Shown piece by piece: positions 16,499-23,875 of a stretch of DNA of 32,608 bases. The position numbers and the translations under genes were made by a program. Position 1 is the first letter of the stretch. Each line of letters opens with the position of its first letter. The stretch comes from JAPLSN01 sp964482955 (GTDB lineage Bacteria; Spirochaetota; Spirochaetia; Treponematales; UBA12059). Below the pieces are notes generated by a model, which was given only the letters and a program-made list of their open reading frames with translations, did no database searches and had not been told where the DNA came from. The stretch covers positions 1-32,608 of the forward strand of contig CAYZZW010000037.1 of NCBI GenBank assembly GCA_964482955.1. Reading direction: 5' to 3'.

Positions 16499-17782
16499 TC
16501 ACGGCCGGCACCTGAGCGGCGTGCGGGCGAACGGGATGGCTTCCCTGATGTGGTGGAGCCCGCAGATCCAGCGGAGCATGCGCTCGATCCCCATGCCGAA
16601 GCCCGAGTGCGGCACCGAGCCGTAGCGGCGGAGGTCCAGGTACCAGGCGAAGGCCGCCTCGTCGAGACCGTGCTCCGCGATGCGGCTTTTGAGGAACGCG
16701 TAGTCGGAGGCGCGTTGGCCGCCCGTGATGATCTCGCCGAAGCCGCCGTGCATGAGGCAGTCGCTCGACAGGGCCACCTCCGGCCGTTTCGGGTCCGGCT
16801 CGATGTAGAAGGCGCGGCACGCCACCGGGTACTTGTAGACGAAGAAGGGCCGGTCGAAGAGCGACGAGAGCGACTCCTCGTCCTCGACGGATAGATCGTC
16901 TCCCCAGCTTTTCGGACGGCCGCGCTCGGCGAGCAGGGCGAGCGCCTCGTCGTAGAGGAGCACCGGGAAGGCGCCGGAGCCGAACACGAGATCTTCGGGC
17001 TTCCGCTCGAGGAAGCGGAGATCGTCCGCGCGCTCGTCCGCCACCTTCGAAAGGATCGCGCGGATGAAGCGCTCCTGGAAGGCCATGGCCTCCTCGGCGC
17101 CGACCCACGCCATCTCCGGCTCCACGCCCCAGAACTCGGTGAGGTGGCGGCGCGTCTGCGACTTTTCCGCGCGGAAGCAGGGTCCCATGCTGTAGACCTT
17201 TTCGAGCGCGGCGATGCCGGCTTCCGAATAGAGCTGGGCGCTCTGCGACAGATACGCGGGCTTCCCGAAATAATCGACCTCGAAGAGATCCGTCGTCCCC
17301 TCGCACGCGGTCGGCGTCATGAGCGGCGAGTCGAAGCGGTGAAAGCCTTCCTCGTGGAGGAATTCGACGCACGCGAATTCGAGACTGCTCCGCACGCGGA
17401 GGATCGCCGCCTGGCGGGGCGCGCGCAGCCAGAGATGCCGTTCGTCCATGAGGAACTCGGGGCCGTGCTCCTTCCGCCCGATCGGGTAATCCGGCTCCGA
17501 CGGCAGGAATCCGATCGATTCCACCCGCAGCTCCGGCGCGTCCCTTCCCGGCGGAATCGCCACCGTCCCCGTCGCGCGTATCGGCGTTTCGAGCGGCAAG
17601 CCGCCCAGGCGCGCGAACGCGTCGTCCGGAATCGCGCCCCGCTCGCACACGAGCTGCGTCTGCCCGTCGCCGTGGCGCAGCGTGATGAACACGATCCGCC
17701 CGCGATCCTGCTTCGACGCGAGCCAGCCGCGCAGGCTTGTCCGTTTCCCCTCGAGCGTCCGAAGCGTTCCGATGCCCGTCAT
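16499..17782 (-). CDS. asnS: Asparaginyl-tRNA synthetase
   Basis: A 427-residue class II synthetase that charges tRNA(Asn) with asparagine using ATP. Residues ~15-95 form the OB-fold anticodon-binding domain. The catalytic domain shows C-E-G-T-T-D-L-F...K-P-A-Y-L-S-Q-S-A-Q-L-Y, motif 2 F-R-A-E-K-S-Q-T-R-R-H-L-T-E-F-W near 201 and motif 3 G-F-G-M-G-I-E-R-M near 394. The R-H-L-x-E-F-W-x-x-E-P-E wording is AsnRS-like rather than AspRS- or LysRS-like. It is slightly shorter than the ~460-residue E. coli enzyme. The ATG has AAGGAG seven bases upstream. The gene follows the histidine kinase on the same strand, with a leader containing a terminator hairpin. AspRS-like relatives are the main alternative. 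Confidence 0.88.
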   Translation of the reverse strand: MTGIGTLRTLEGKRTSLRGWLASKQDRGRIVFITLRHGDGQTQLVCERGAIPDDAFARLGGLPLETPIRATGTVAIPPGRDAPELRVESIGFLPSEPDYPIGRKEHGPEFLMDERHLWLRAPRQAAILRVRSSLEFACVEFLHEEGFHRFDSPLMTPTACEGTTDLFEVDYFGKPAYLSQSAQLYSEAGIAALEKVYSMGPCFRAEKSQTRRHLTEFWGVEPEMAWVGAEEAMAFQERFIRAILSKVADERADDLRFLERKPEDLVFGSGAFPVLLYDEALALLAERGRPKSWGDDLSVEDEESLSSLFDRPFFVYKYPVACRAFYIEPDPKRPEVALSSDCLMHGGFGEIITGGQRASDYAFLKSRIAEHGLDEAAFAWYLDLRRYGSVPHSGFGMGIERMLRWICGLHHIREAIPFARTPLRCRP

Positions 17783-17839
17783 GATGGTCTCCTTCGTCCG
17801 TCCGCGCGGGACGGATCGTATGGAATGCGGGCGCCGGAT

Positions 17840-17866
17840 AAAAAAACGGCACCCGAAGGTGCCGTT
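17840..17866 (-). terminator. Intrinsic terminator upstream of asnS
   Basis: On the minus strand AACGGCACC, tetraloop TTCG, GGTGCCGTT, then a run of seven T residues that begins inside the stem. It ends the kinase transcript or attenuates asnS, whose start is 58 bases further on. Confidence 0.85.
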
Positions 17867-17898
17867 GCCATGTACGCTGGTATTCGTCTACGCGACGA

Positions 17899-17923
17899 AA
17901 CGGCACCCGAGCGGGGAGCCGTT
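17899..17923 (-). promoter_or_regulatory. Leader hairpin that could compete with the asnS terminator
   Basis: On the minus strand AACGGCTCCC pairs with GGGTGCCGTT (nine of ten pairs). Its 3' arm is also perfectly complementary over nine bases to the 5' arm of the terminator at 17866-17858, so the two stems are mutually exclusive and an antiterminator fold is possible. Confidence 0.4.
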
Positions 17924-17997
17924 ATTATTGAGGACGATACGTCCCAAGTCGCGCTTCGTGATCATGGAAACCACCTTACGCCGCCCGGGCGTCCGTG

Positions 17998-19836
17998 TCA
18001 AGGAGCGGCGGGGACCGGCTGCTCCGGCAGGCGTTCTTCGGGCGACGGATTCACGGCCTCCGCGTTCCCGGGCTCCGCATTACGAAAACGGAGCGCGCAC
18101 GCGAAGCCGCGAGAGAGATCGAACGCGACGGTGCCGCCGAGCTGGCGTTCGACGATCGCCACGACGGTCTTCGTGCCGAGATGCCCCATCGTGCGCGGGT
18201 CGAAGCCGGTCGGCCCGCCGATCCCGTCGTCAGCCACGAGCAGTTCCACGAGGTCACCATCGGACGCGCGCAGCCGCACGTCGAGCCGACCGCGGCGACC
18301 GGCGGGAAACGCGTGCTTGAACGCGTTCGAGACGAGTTCGTTGACGATGAGTCCGCAGGGGATCGCGGTGTCGATGCGCACCGGAACCGATTCGAGGTCG
18401 AGCGAAACGACGACGTTCGGGGACGTGACGTCGTAGCTGGCGGCGATGATCGGCACGAGGTCCGCGACGTATTTCCCGAGATCGATGCTGGACAGGTCGC
18501 CCGCGTCGTACAGCATCTGGTGCACGAGCGCCATCGATTGGATGCGGTTCTCGGTTTCGCGGAACGCCGCCTTCAGGCGTGCGTCGGACTGCTCCGCGGC
18601 CTCGAGCGACAGGAGCGAGCAGATCACCTGCATGTTGTTCTTGGTGCGATGGTACAGTTCCTGGAGGAGCACTTCCTTCTGCCGGAGCGACGACTTGACG
18701 AGGTTTTCCGCGTTCATGCGGTCGGTGATGTCGCGCGCCAGCACCGACATGCCGTCTCCGGACGGATAGACGGAAATCTCGAGCCATCGCTGGTCGCCCC
18801 CGAAGGGCACGCGATGGATGAAACTTTCGGCCTTGCCCGAAGCGCGCACGTCCAGGATGAAGGTTTCGAGCCGCGAACCGCGCATCCACGGAAACAAATC
18901 GTACATGTGCTTGCCCAGCGCCTCGTCGGCCGTGAAGCCCATGCGCTCCGACGCCTTGTTCCAAAAAACGATGCGACGGTCCCGATCGACCGAAAAGAAG
19001 ACGTCGTCGATGCTGTCGGCCAGACTGAGGAATTTGCCCTCGCTCAGCTTGAGCGATTCATCGCGCTTTTCGATTTCGCGGACGAGCCGCCCTTTCGACA
19101 CCAGGAACACCTTCCGGAAGTCGATCGGCTCCGCGACATAGCCGACGAGGCTTTTCCTGAAGACGATCATGAACAGCAGCATGGCCGCGCCGTACGACGC
19201 GGCCATGACGAGCTTGCCTCCCACGCCGCCGATGACGACCGCGACGAGGTCCTTGCGCAGCCCGAAGGCGAGCACGGGAAAGAGCACGCCGTCGAGGCAC
19301 AGCATCGCCACGAACCAGGATATGCACAGGAACGCGAGCGCCATCGCGTTCTTCACGCGCGTTTTGAAAAATTCGAAGGCGAGGAGGATGAGGATCAGTT
19401 CCGCGACGATGAGCGCGGCGCCGACGATCACGAACCACAGCGACACGTCGAACACGGCCGCCTGGGTGGCGAAGGGATTCTTGACCCCGCCCGCCTTCAG
19501 GCAGACGGCTATCAGCTCGAAGACGACGAACTTGAAGGCGTTGACGGTGAGGATGAGCCGGATGACGTTGCGGATCGCGTCCGCCTTGCGTTCGATGACG
19601 ACGAGCAGCGTCGTCGCCATCATGAGGGCGCCGTACGCGACGTTGCCGCCCGACACGTTCACGCCCGCGGCCAACGGGAACGAGTAGACCCCGCCGAGGA
19701 AACCGGCGAGCGTGAGGACGATGCCGATGTAGACGTAGAACGACGTCGTCCGGAGCCAATCCCGGTTCAGCGCGAAGTAGAACGGAAACGCGGCGTAGAC
19801 GAGTATGTTGAGCGCGTACAGGACGGGAACGGGCAT
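17998..19836 (-). CDS. Membrane sensor histidine kinase (PAS + HisKA_2 type)
   Basis: A 612-residue protein. Residues 1-~235 contain about seven or eight hydrophobic membrane segments, an unidentified integral sensor domain. A linker (~240-270) leads to a PAS domain (~272-380; D-D-V-F-F-S-V-D-R-D, F-W-N-K-A-S-E). The dimerisation/phosphoacceptor part has H-R-T-K-N-N-M-Q near 395, the HisKA_2 signature, and the ATPase part has N-E-L-V-S-N-A-F-K-H near 502 and D-D-G-I-G-G near 542. It would autophosphorylate on the His and pass phosphate to a response regulator, none of which is encoded in the window. GGGGG lies seven bases before the ATG. The 102-bp structured repeat lies just upstream and might affect its expression. 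The Pro/Glu-rich tail has no evident role. Confidence 0.9.
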   Translation of the reverse strand: MPVPVLYALNILVYAAFPFYFALNRDWLRTTSFYVYIGIVLTLAGFLGGVYSFPLAAGVNVSGGNVAYGALMMATTLLVVIERKADAIRNVIRLILTVNAFKFVVFELIAVCLKAGGVKNPFATQAAVFDVSLWFVIVGAALIVAELILILLAFEFFKTRVKNAMALAFLCISWFVAMLCLDGVLFPVLAFGLRKDLVAVVIGGVGGKLVMAASYGAAMLLFMIVFRKSLVGYVAEPIDFRKVFLVSKGRLVREIEKRDESLKLSEGKFLSLADSIDDVFFSVDRDRRIVFWNKASERMGFTADEALGKHMYDLFPWMRGSRLETFILDVRASGKAESFIHRVPFGGDQRWLEISVYPSGDGMSVLARDITDRMNAENLVKSSLRQKEVLLQELYHRTKNNMQVICSLLSLEAAEQSDARLKAAFRETENRIQSMALVHQMLYDAGDLSSIDLGKYVADLVPIIAASYDVTSPNVVVSLDLESVPVRIDTAIPCGLIVNELVSNAFKHAFPAGRRGRLDVRLRASDGDLVELLVADDGIGGPTGFDPRTMGHLGTKTVVAIVERQLGGTVAFDLSRGFACALRFRNAEPGNAEAVNPSPEERLPEQPVPAAP

Positions 19837-19867
19837 GCGTTTCCCCCCGAGCAGGACACTTGTCGTA

Positions 19868-19969
19868 CCAATGCTTTCAAAAGCAGCTATACAGAAGATC
19901 CGGTATCAACTCCAAATGGCGGAGGCCATTTGGAGTTGATGTAAGCATTGGCACGAAAACCTTCCAATG
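19868..19969. repeat. 102-bp structured repeat, copy A
   Basis: An outer stem CCAATGCTT (19868-19876) / AAGCATTGG (19943-19951), extendable by CGT/ACG, encloses a perfect 16-base inner stem (19905-19920 / 19925-19940) with loop GGAG. About 94% identical to 28905-29006, with only substitutions. It lies 31 bases before the kinase start. It contains no ORF; it may be a mobile non-autonomous element or a structured RNA. Confidence 0.85.
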
Positions 19970-19974
19970 ACAAA

Positions 19975-20019
19975 GACACGCTTCGCGTGTCGACTTACCA
20001 ACGAAGGTATTCGTAAGTC
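19975..20019. repeat. Two small hairpins beside the structured repeat
   Basis: GACACGC-TTC-GCGTGTC (19975-19991) and GACTTAC...GTAAGTC (19992-20019). Inside the second loop GAAGGTATTCGT (20003-20014) is the exact reverse complement of the 3' flank of copy B (28990-29001), so this DNA is related to the 102-bp element. No gene is seen in 19837-20078. Confidence 0.5.
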
Positions 20020-20078
20020 TATGCTCTCGGGGACGTACCGTCAAACGCGGCCGACGTCCGGCGCGCTCCGTCGTCCGT

Positions 20079-21539
20079 TCAGAATTTCCCCGCCCCGAGC
20101 GACAGCTCGACGAACGCGGAGAGGCGCGCCGGCGTTCCGTCGTCGGAAGTCTTCGCGACGAACTCGTCCGTGTCTCCGCCCCACGAGACGACGGCGCCGG
20201 CGGCCACGGCGAAATGGTCGAACGGCTCGAACGCCACCCGCGGGATCGCCATGCCCGACGCGTCCGTCCAGTTCTGCTGCCACAGGAGCGAGCACGACCA
20301 CTTGTCGGAACCGAAGAGCTCGGAGAACGAAACGTTCACCGACGAATTGTGGCGCGACTGGTACGCCCCGAGTTCCGACACGGGAATCGTTTTCGCGAGC
20401 GTCGACGACGGCGTTTGTTCGGCGCCATAGCGCGCGACGAGGAGGCCGAGGTAGTCCGGATCGTCGGAGCCGCTTCCATTGTAGAAATATTCTCCATACA
20501 GGGTCAGATGGATGTCGTTGTCCACGTAGAGGAAGCCGAGCGTCGCGGACCAGAACAGGCCAGAGTCCGGCTTTTCGGTCGCCCGTACGGTCGGTTCCGC
20601 CGGATCCGGTTCGTCGGTCAGGCGGTACGCGTCGAGGCCCCAGCTCACCGCCTGGTCGGAAAACACCTGCACCTTTCCGATGCCCGTGGAAAAACCGGCC
20701 ACCGCCTTGGGGGCGGACGCGCGCCGCCAGTACGCGCCGACGTTGATCTCCGCGTTGCCGAAAACCGGATTCTCGGGCACGACGACGAGGAACTCGCCCT
20801 TGAGCCCGTACCCGAGATCGGCGACGCTCGCGTCCTTCATGCCGTTTTCGAAATAGGAATCCTTGGCGACGATCACGCCGTACAGCGCGTGCGGGCCGAT
20901 CGGGAGCGAAAGCTTGAGGGCGAGCGGCCCTTCGAGATCGAGTTCCGGTTTTTCGGGATCCTTGACGCCGATCGAGATCGGATCCGCCGGCTGGTAGAAG
21001 CGCGACAGGCCCCAGGCGAGGGTTTGCTTGCCCACGCGCAGGAACAGCCGGTCGTCCCAGTTCCAGTCGGCGAACAGCTCGACGATCTTGATCTTGTCGA
21101 AGGACACCGTTTCCGTCCCCGAATCCGCCGCGACGCCGAACGGATACGAAAAGCCGAACTTGCCGTACGCGCGGTAGCGCCGGTCGGGACGCGCGTCGAA
21201 AAAGAGCGACGCGTCGAGCGAGGCGACGAGTCCTTCGTCGCCCTCGGCCGGATCGCTCGCGAACGCTTCGGGATCGGCGTACGAAAGTCTCGCGCCGAGT
21301 ACGCTCTCGAAGCCGCCGCCCCACGCGAGCCCCTTGTTTTCGAGTATGTCGGCTTCGGGATCGGAGACGGTCTTGGCCTCCTCGACGATCGCGGAATCCT
21401 CGCCGAAGAGATCGTCGACGCCGGACTGGTCGCCGACGCCGTCCGAAGGCGACTCGCCCTGCGCGAAACAGGGCGCCGCCGCGAACGCGGCCGCGAGGAG
21501 CGCCGCGGCGAAGGCAGCCCGGACCGCGCGCGCCCTCAT
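20079..21539 (-). CDS. Outer-membrane beta-barrel protein (DUF1302/porin-like)
   Basis: A 486-residue protein with a Sec signal peptide (residues 1-26, ending F-A-Q). After an acidic linker (~30-65) the rest alternates short amphipathic beta strands and acidic turns, and ends in Phe, as outer-membrane barrels do. R-V-G-K-Q-T-L-A-W-G resembles the G-x-Q-x-x-x-W-G motif of DUF1302-type barrels. The ATG overlaps the stop of the upstream LolA-like gene (ATGA), so the two are translationally coupled. As the last gene of the permease/LolA-like operon, it is probably the outer-membrane end of a lipid or lipoprotein trafficking route. That role is inferred from context; a general porin is the alternative. 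Confidence 0.8.
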   Translation of the reverse strand: MRARAVRAAFAAALLAAAFAAAPCFAQGESPSDGVGDQSGVDDLFGEDSAIVEEAKTVSDPEADILENKGLAWGGGFESVLGARLSYADPEAFASDPAEGDEGLVASLDASLFFDARPDRRYRAYGKFGFSYPFGVAADSGTETVSFDKIKIVELFADWNWDDRLFLRVGKQTLAWGLSRFYQPADPISIGVKDPEKPELDLEGPLALKLSLPIGPHALYGVIVAKDSYFENGMKDASVADLGYGLKGEFLVVVPENPVFGNAEINVGAYWRRASAPKAVAGFSTGIGKVQVFSDQAVSWGLDAYRLTDEPDPAEPTVRATEKPDSGLFWSATLGFLYVDNDIHLTLYGEYFYNGSGSDDPDYLGLLVARYGAEQTPSSTLAKTIPVSELGAYQSRHNSSVNVSFSELFGSDKWSCSLLWQQNWTDASGMAIPRVAFEPFDHFAVAAGAVVSWGGDTDEFVAKTSDDGTPARLSAFVELSLGAGKF

Positions 21540-22282
21540 TGGTTCACCCGCTCGAGATAGGCTTTCGTGAACACGGTGTCGGGCAACGCGTCAACCGAGG
21601 GCTTTTCGAAGGTGAGCTGCGTGCGCTCGCCGACCTTGATGTTGTCCACGAAGACCATGGACAGGGGTACGAATTTGCCGGCCACCGTCTGGTACTTGGG
21701 TATGGCCACCGTCCGCATGAGCCGGTCGGAAAGCGAGTACTGCTCTTCCTTGAGGATGAGGAGGTTGTCCTTGCGGATCCACAGCTTGCGCTTGGCGACC
21801 GCCACCTTCTTGTCCTTCGCGACGAGCGTGGCGACCCAGACCTCGGATCCGCCGAGGGCGGCCTCGGAGTAATCGGAGACCGAGTAGTCTTCGTGGAGGC
21901 TGCTCGAGGAAAAGTCGGAGTTCTGCGCGTCGGAATCCTGGAAACTGTCTTTCAGGGACGAGTACGCGAACTTGCGCGACTCCGGATCGTAGAACCACAG
22001 GTCGTCCCCGACGCAGAGATAGCCCTGGCCGCGCTGCACGTCCGGCTTCAGCATCACGATGACGAACTTGTCCTCGCGGTCGCGCCGGAAGTAGCGGGCG
22101 CGGATGACGCCGTTGTCCTCGCCGGGCTTGGTCGAGACGAGGGTCACTTCGGCGGAGAAGTCTCCGTTGTCGAAATCGCCCATGCGGTCGATCTCGCGGA
22201 GTATCGTGTCCCAATCGGGCGCGGCGGACGCCGCGGCCACCGCGAAGGAACACAGCAACGTAAGTATGGCAAAGCGTTTCAT
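21536..22282 (-). CDS. LolA-like outer-membrane lipoprotein-sorting protein
   Basis: A 248-residue periplasmic protein with a signal peptide of ~21 residues (ends A-S-A-A before P-D-W). ATG 22282 is chosen for AAGGAG five bases upstream; the frame is open 26 codons further but without a ribosome site. R-G-Q-G-Y-L...D-D-L-W-F-Y-D-P-E-S-R-K-F and the S-F-Q-D-S-D-A-Q-N-S-D-F stretch are typical of the outer-membrane lipoprotein-sorting protein family, which has a LolA/LolB-type fold that carries lipids or lipoproteins across the periplasm. A Ser/Asp-rich segment (~115-135) may be a flexible loop. It sits between two FtsX permeases and a barrel, so it is the likely carrier of the system. It is coupled to the barrel gene by a four-base overlap. 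Confidence 0.85.
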   Translation of the reverse strand: MKRFAILTLLCSFAVAAASAAPDWDTILREIDRMGDFDNGDFSAEVTLVSTKPGEDNGVIRARYFRRDREDKFVIVMLKPDVQRGQGYLCVGDDLWFYDPESRKFAYSSLKDSFQDSDAQNSDFSSSSLHEDYSVSDYSEAALGGSEVWVATLVAKDKKVAVAKRKLWIRKDNLLILKEEQYSLSDRLMRTVAIPKYQTVAGKFVPLSMVFVDNIKVGERTQLTFEKPSVDALPDTVFTKAYLERVNQ

Positions 22283-22370
22283 CGTCGCTCCTTGTATCGT
22301 AAGTACCGCGCGCGCCGGATCGGCGTGCCGCGGCGTTCGTCCCGGAAAAACCGCCCCCAACCGGGCGCGC

Positions 22371-23864
22371 TCAGAACTGGGCGCGCAGGGCGTCCGCCGG
22401 ATTCATGCGCGCCGCCTTGCGGGCGGGACCGAGGACCGCGAACAGCGTCATGACGAGCACGGCGGCGAGCGCGGTCGCGAGCAGGCCGGGCTCGACGGCG
22501 TACGCCAGCCTGCCGTCGTCCAGGAAGAACGCGAGTTCCGTGAACGCCTCGAACCTGACGAGGCGCGCCGCGCCCAGAAGGAGGAAGCCCGCCGCGAAGC
22601 CGACCGCCGTTCCCGCCGCGGCCAGCAGGACCGCCTCGAGCAGCACCACGTTCCGCACGGCGCTTCGGCTCGCCCCGAGGGCGCGCATGGTGCCGATCTC
22701 CTTCGTGCGCTCGTAGACGATCATCCGGAACGTGTTCGAAAGCCCCACCATGATCACGGCGAGTATCACGACGAACAAGCCGGTGCTCGCCGCCCTCACG
22801 CCGGTCGCGATCGCCATGAAACTCCCGAGCTCGTCCTCGATGTTCCCCACGATGCCTTTCGCGCCTTCGAACTCGGTCCGCTGGAGTTCCTGGTACACGT
22901 CGTTCCCCGTCCGGCCCTTCGATTTTTCGTACGGGTACAGGTCGTACCCGGCGGACGCGAGGGCGGCGTGGAACGCGGCCGTCTTGCGGGCCAGGTCGCC
23001 CGGGTCCGCGAGCGACAGGCCGAACATGTTGTAGGACGATTCGGGCAGGTCGAGGAGCCCGTTCAGGACGCCGCGGTCGACGTACACCGTGAAGTCGAAC
23101 TCCGCGGCGTAGATCCCGCGGACGCGGAACTCGCCCACGTTCTGCTGCCCGTGCACGGTGGACAGCTGGACGATAACCGTCTCGCCGATCGCCCGGCGGA
23201 GCGACTCGTCGCGCGACGCCTTGCGGGCGGCTTCCTGGCGCGCGACTTCGTCCTTGAGGCTCCGTTCGAGTCGCCTCGCGCGGTCCTTCCCGACGACGCC
23301 TTCGGCCTTGAGGTCGAGGAGGATCCGTCGCCTGAGGGCGTCGCGCTCGGCCGCGTCGAGCTTGCCCTTCGGCACGAGCCCGAGCGTCTCGGCGAGCTTC
23401 CCCGAGATGACGATGCCGTCCGAGCCGGCCATGCCCTCGGCCGAGCCCGCGTCGAAACGCAGGCTGCCCGCGAGCTTCGTCTCGTCGTTCCAGTCGATGC
23501 CGTAGAGCTGCCGGCCGATGGACTCGCCGTTGTAGACGACGGTGGATCCCCAGGCGGTCCGCCGGGTCGCGGCTTCGGCTCCGATGTCCGCGCGGGCGGC
23601 GACTTCGAGCATCCGCCCGTCGTCGTCGATCAGCTGGACGAGCCGCCCGTCCGCGTCCTTGCGGACCGACGTGTAGAAGATCTGCCCGGTGACGAGGCTC
23701 GAGACGTTTTCGAGCACGCTCGCCGAGAGTCCGCCTGCGATCCCGTTCACCGCGACGATGATCGTCGCCGCGAAGGCGAACGCGCCGGCGAGCAGCAGGT
23801 TGCGCCGCTTCTGCCGTCCCAGGTTCCTGAAGGCCATGCCGGCCGTGCCGAACGCCGTGTTCAT
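22371..23864 (-). CDS. FtsX/MacB-type ABC transporter permease (second)
   Basis: A 497-residue inner-membrane protein. The start at ATG 23864 has GAGGGG upstream; an alternative ATG at 23879 overlaps the preceding stop (ATGA) but lacks a ribosome site. It has one N-terminal membrane helix (~25-45), a large periplasmic domain (~50-360, with a charged, probably helical stretch around 200-240), and three C-terminal helices. E-R-T-K-E-I-G-T-M-R-A-L-G-A-S-R-S is the FtsX-like coupling signature. The family includes LolC/LolE and MacB, mechanotransmission permeases that extract lipoproteins or drive efflux. It pairs with the next permease upstream, as LolC pairs with LolE. No ATPase gene is present in the window. 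The substrate is probably a lipoprotein or lipid, given the LolA-like neighbour. Confidence 0.88.
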   Translation of the reverse strand: MNTAFGTAGMAFRNLGRQKRRNLLLAGAFAFAATIIVAVNGIAGGLSASVLENVSSLVTGQIFYTSVRKDADGRLVQLIDDDGRMLEVAARADIGAEAATRRTAWGSTVVYNGESIGRQLYGIDWNDETKLAGSLRFDAGSAEGMAGSDGIVISGKLAETLGLVPKGKLDAAERDALRRRILLDLKAEGVVGKDRARRLERSLKDEVARQEAARKASRDESLRRAIGETVIVQLSTVHGQQNVGEFRVRGIYAAEFDFTVYVDRGVLNGLLDLPESSYNMFGLSLADPGDLARKTAAFHAALASAGYDLYPYEKSKGRTGNDVYQELQRTEFEGAKGIVGNIEDELGSFMAIATGVRAASTGLFVVILAVIMVGLSNTFRMIVYERTKEIGTMRALGASRSAVRNVVLLEAVLLAAAGTAVGFAAGFLLLGAARLVRFEAFTELAFFLDDGRLAYAVEPGLLATALAAVLVMTLFAVLGPARKAARMNPADALRAQF

Positions 23865-23875
23865 CGCGCGCCCCC

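Noticed and set aside
17783..17997. T-box riboswitch upstream of asnS
   Set aside because: No recognisable T-box core sequence and no stem I specifier loop; only the hairpin competition remains.
17995..19944. 649-codon plus-strand frame opposite the histidine kinase
   Set aside because: The kinase on the minus strand has all expected motifs; the plus frame is a charged Arg/Glu/His-rich shadow.
19868..19969. Integron attC site
   Set aside because: Stem-loop size fits, but the core-site bases are absent, there is no integrase in the window and the two copies are 9 kb apart rather than flanking cassettes.
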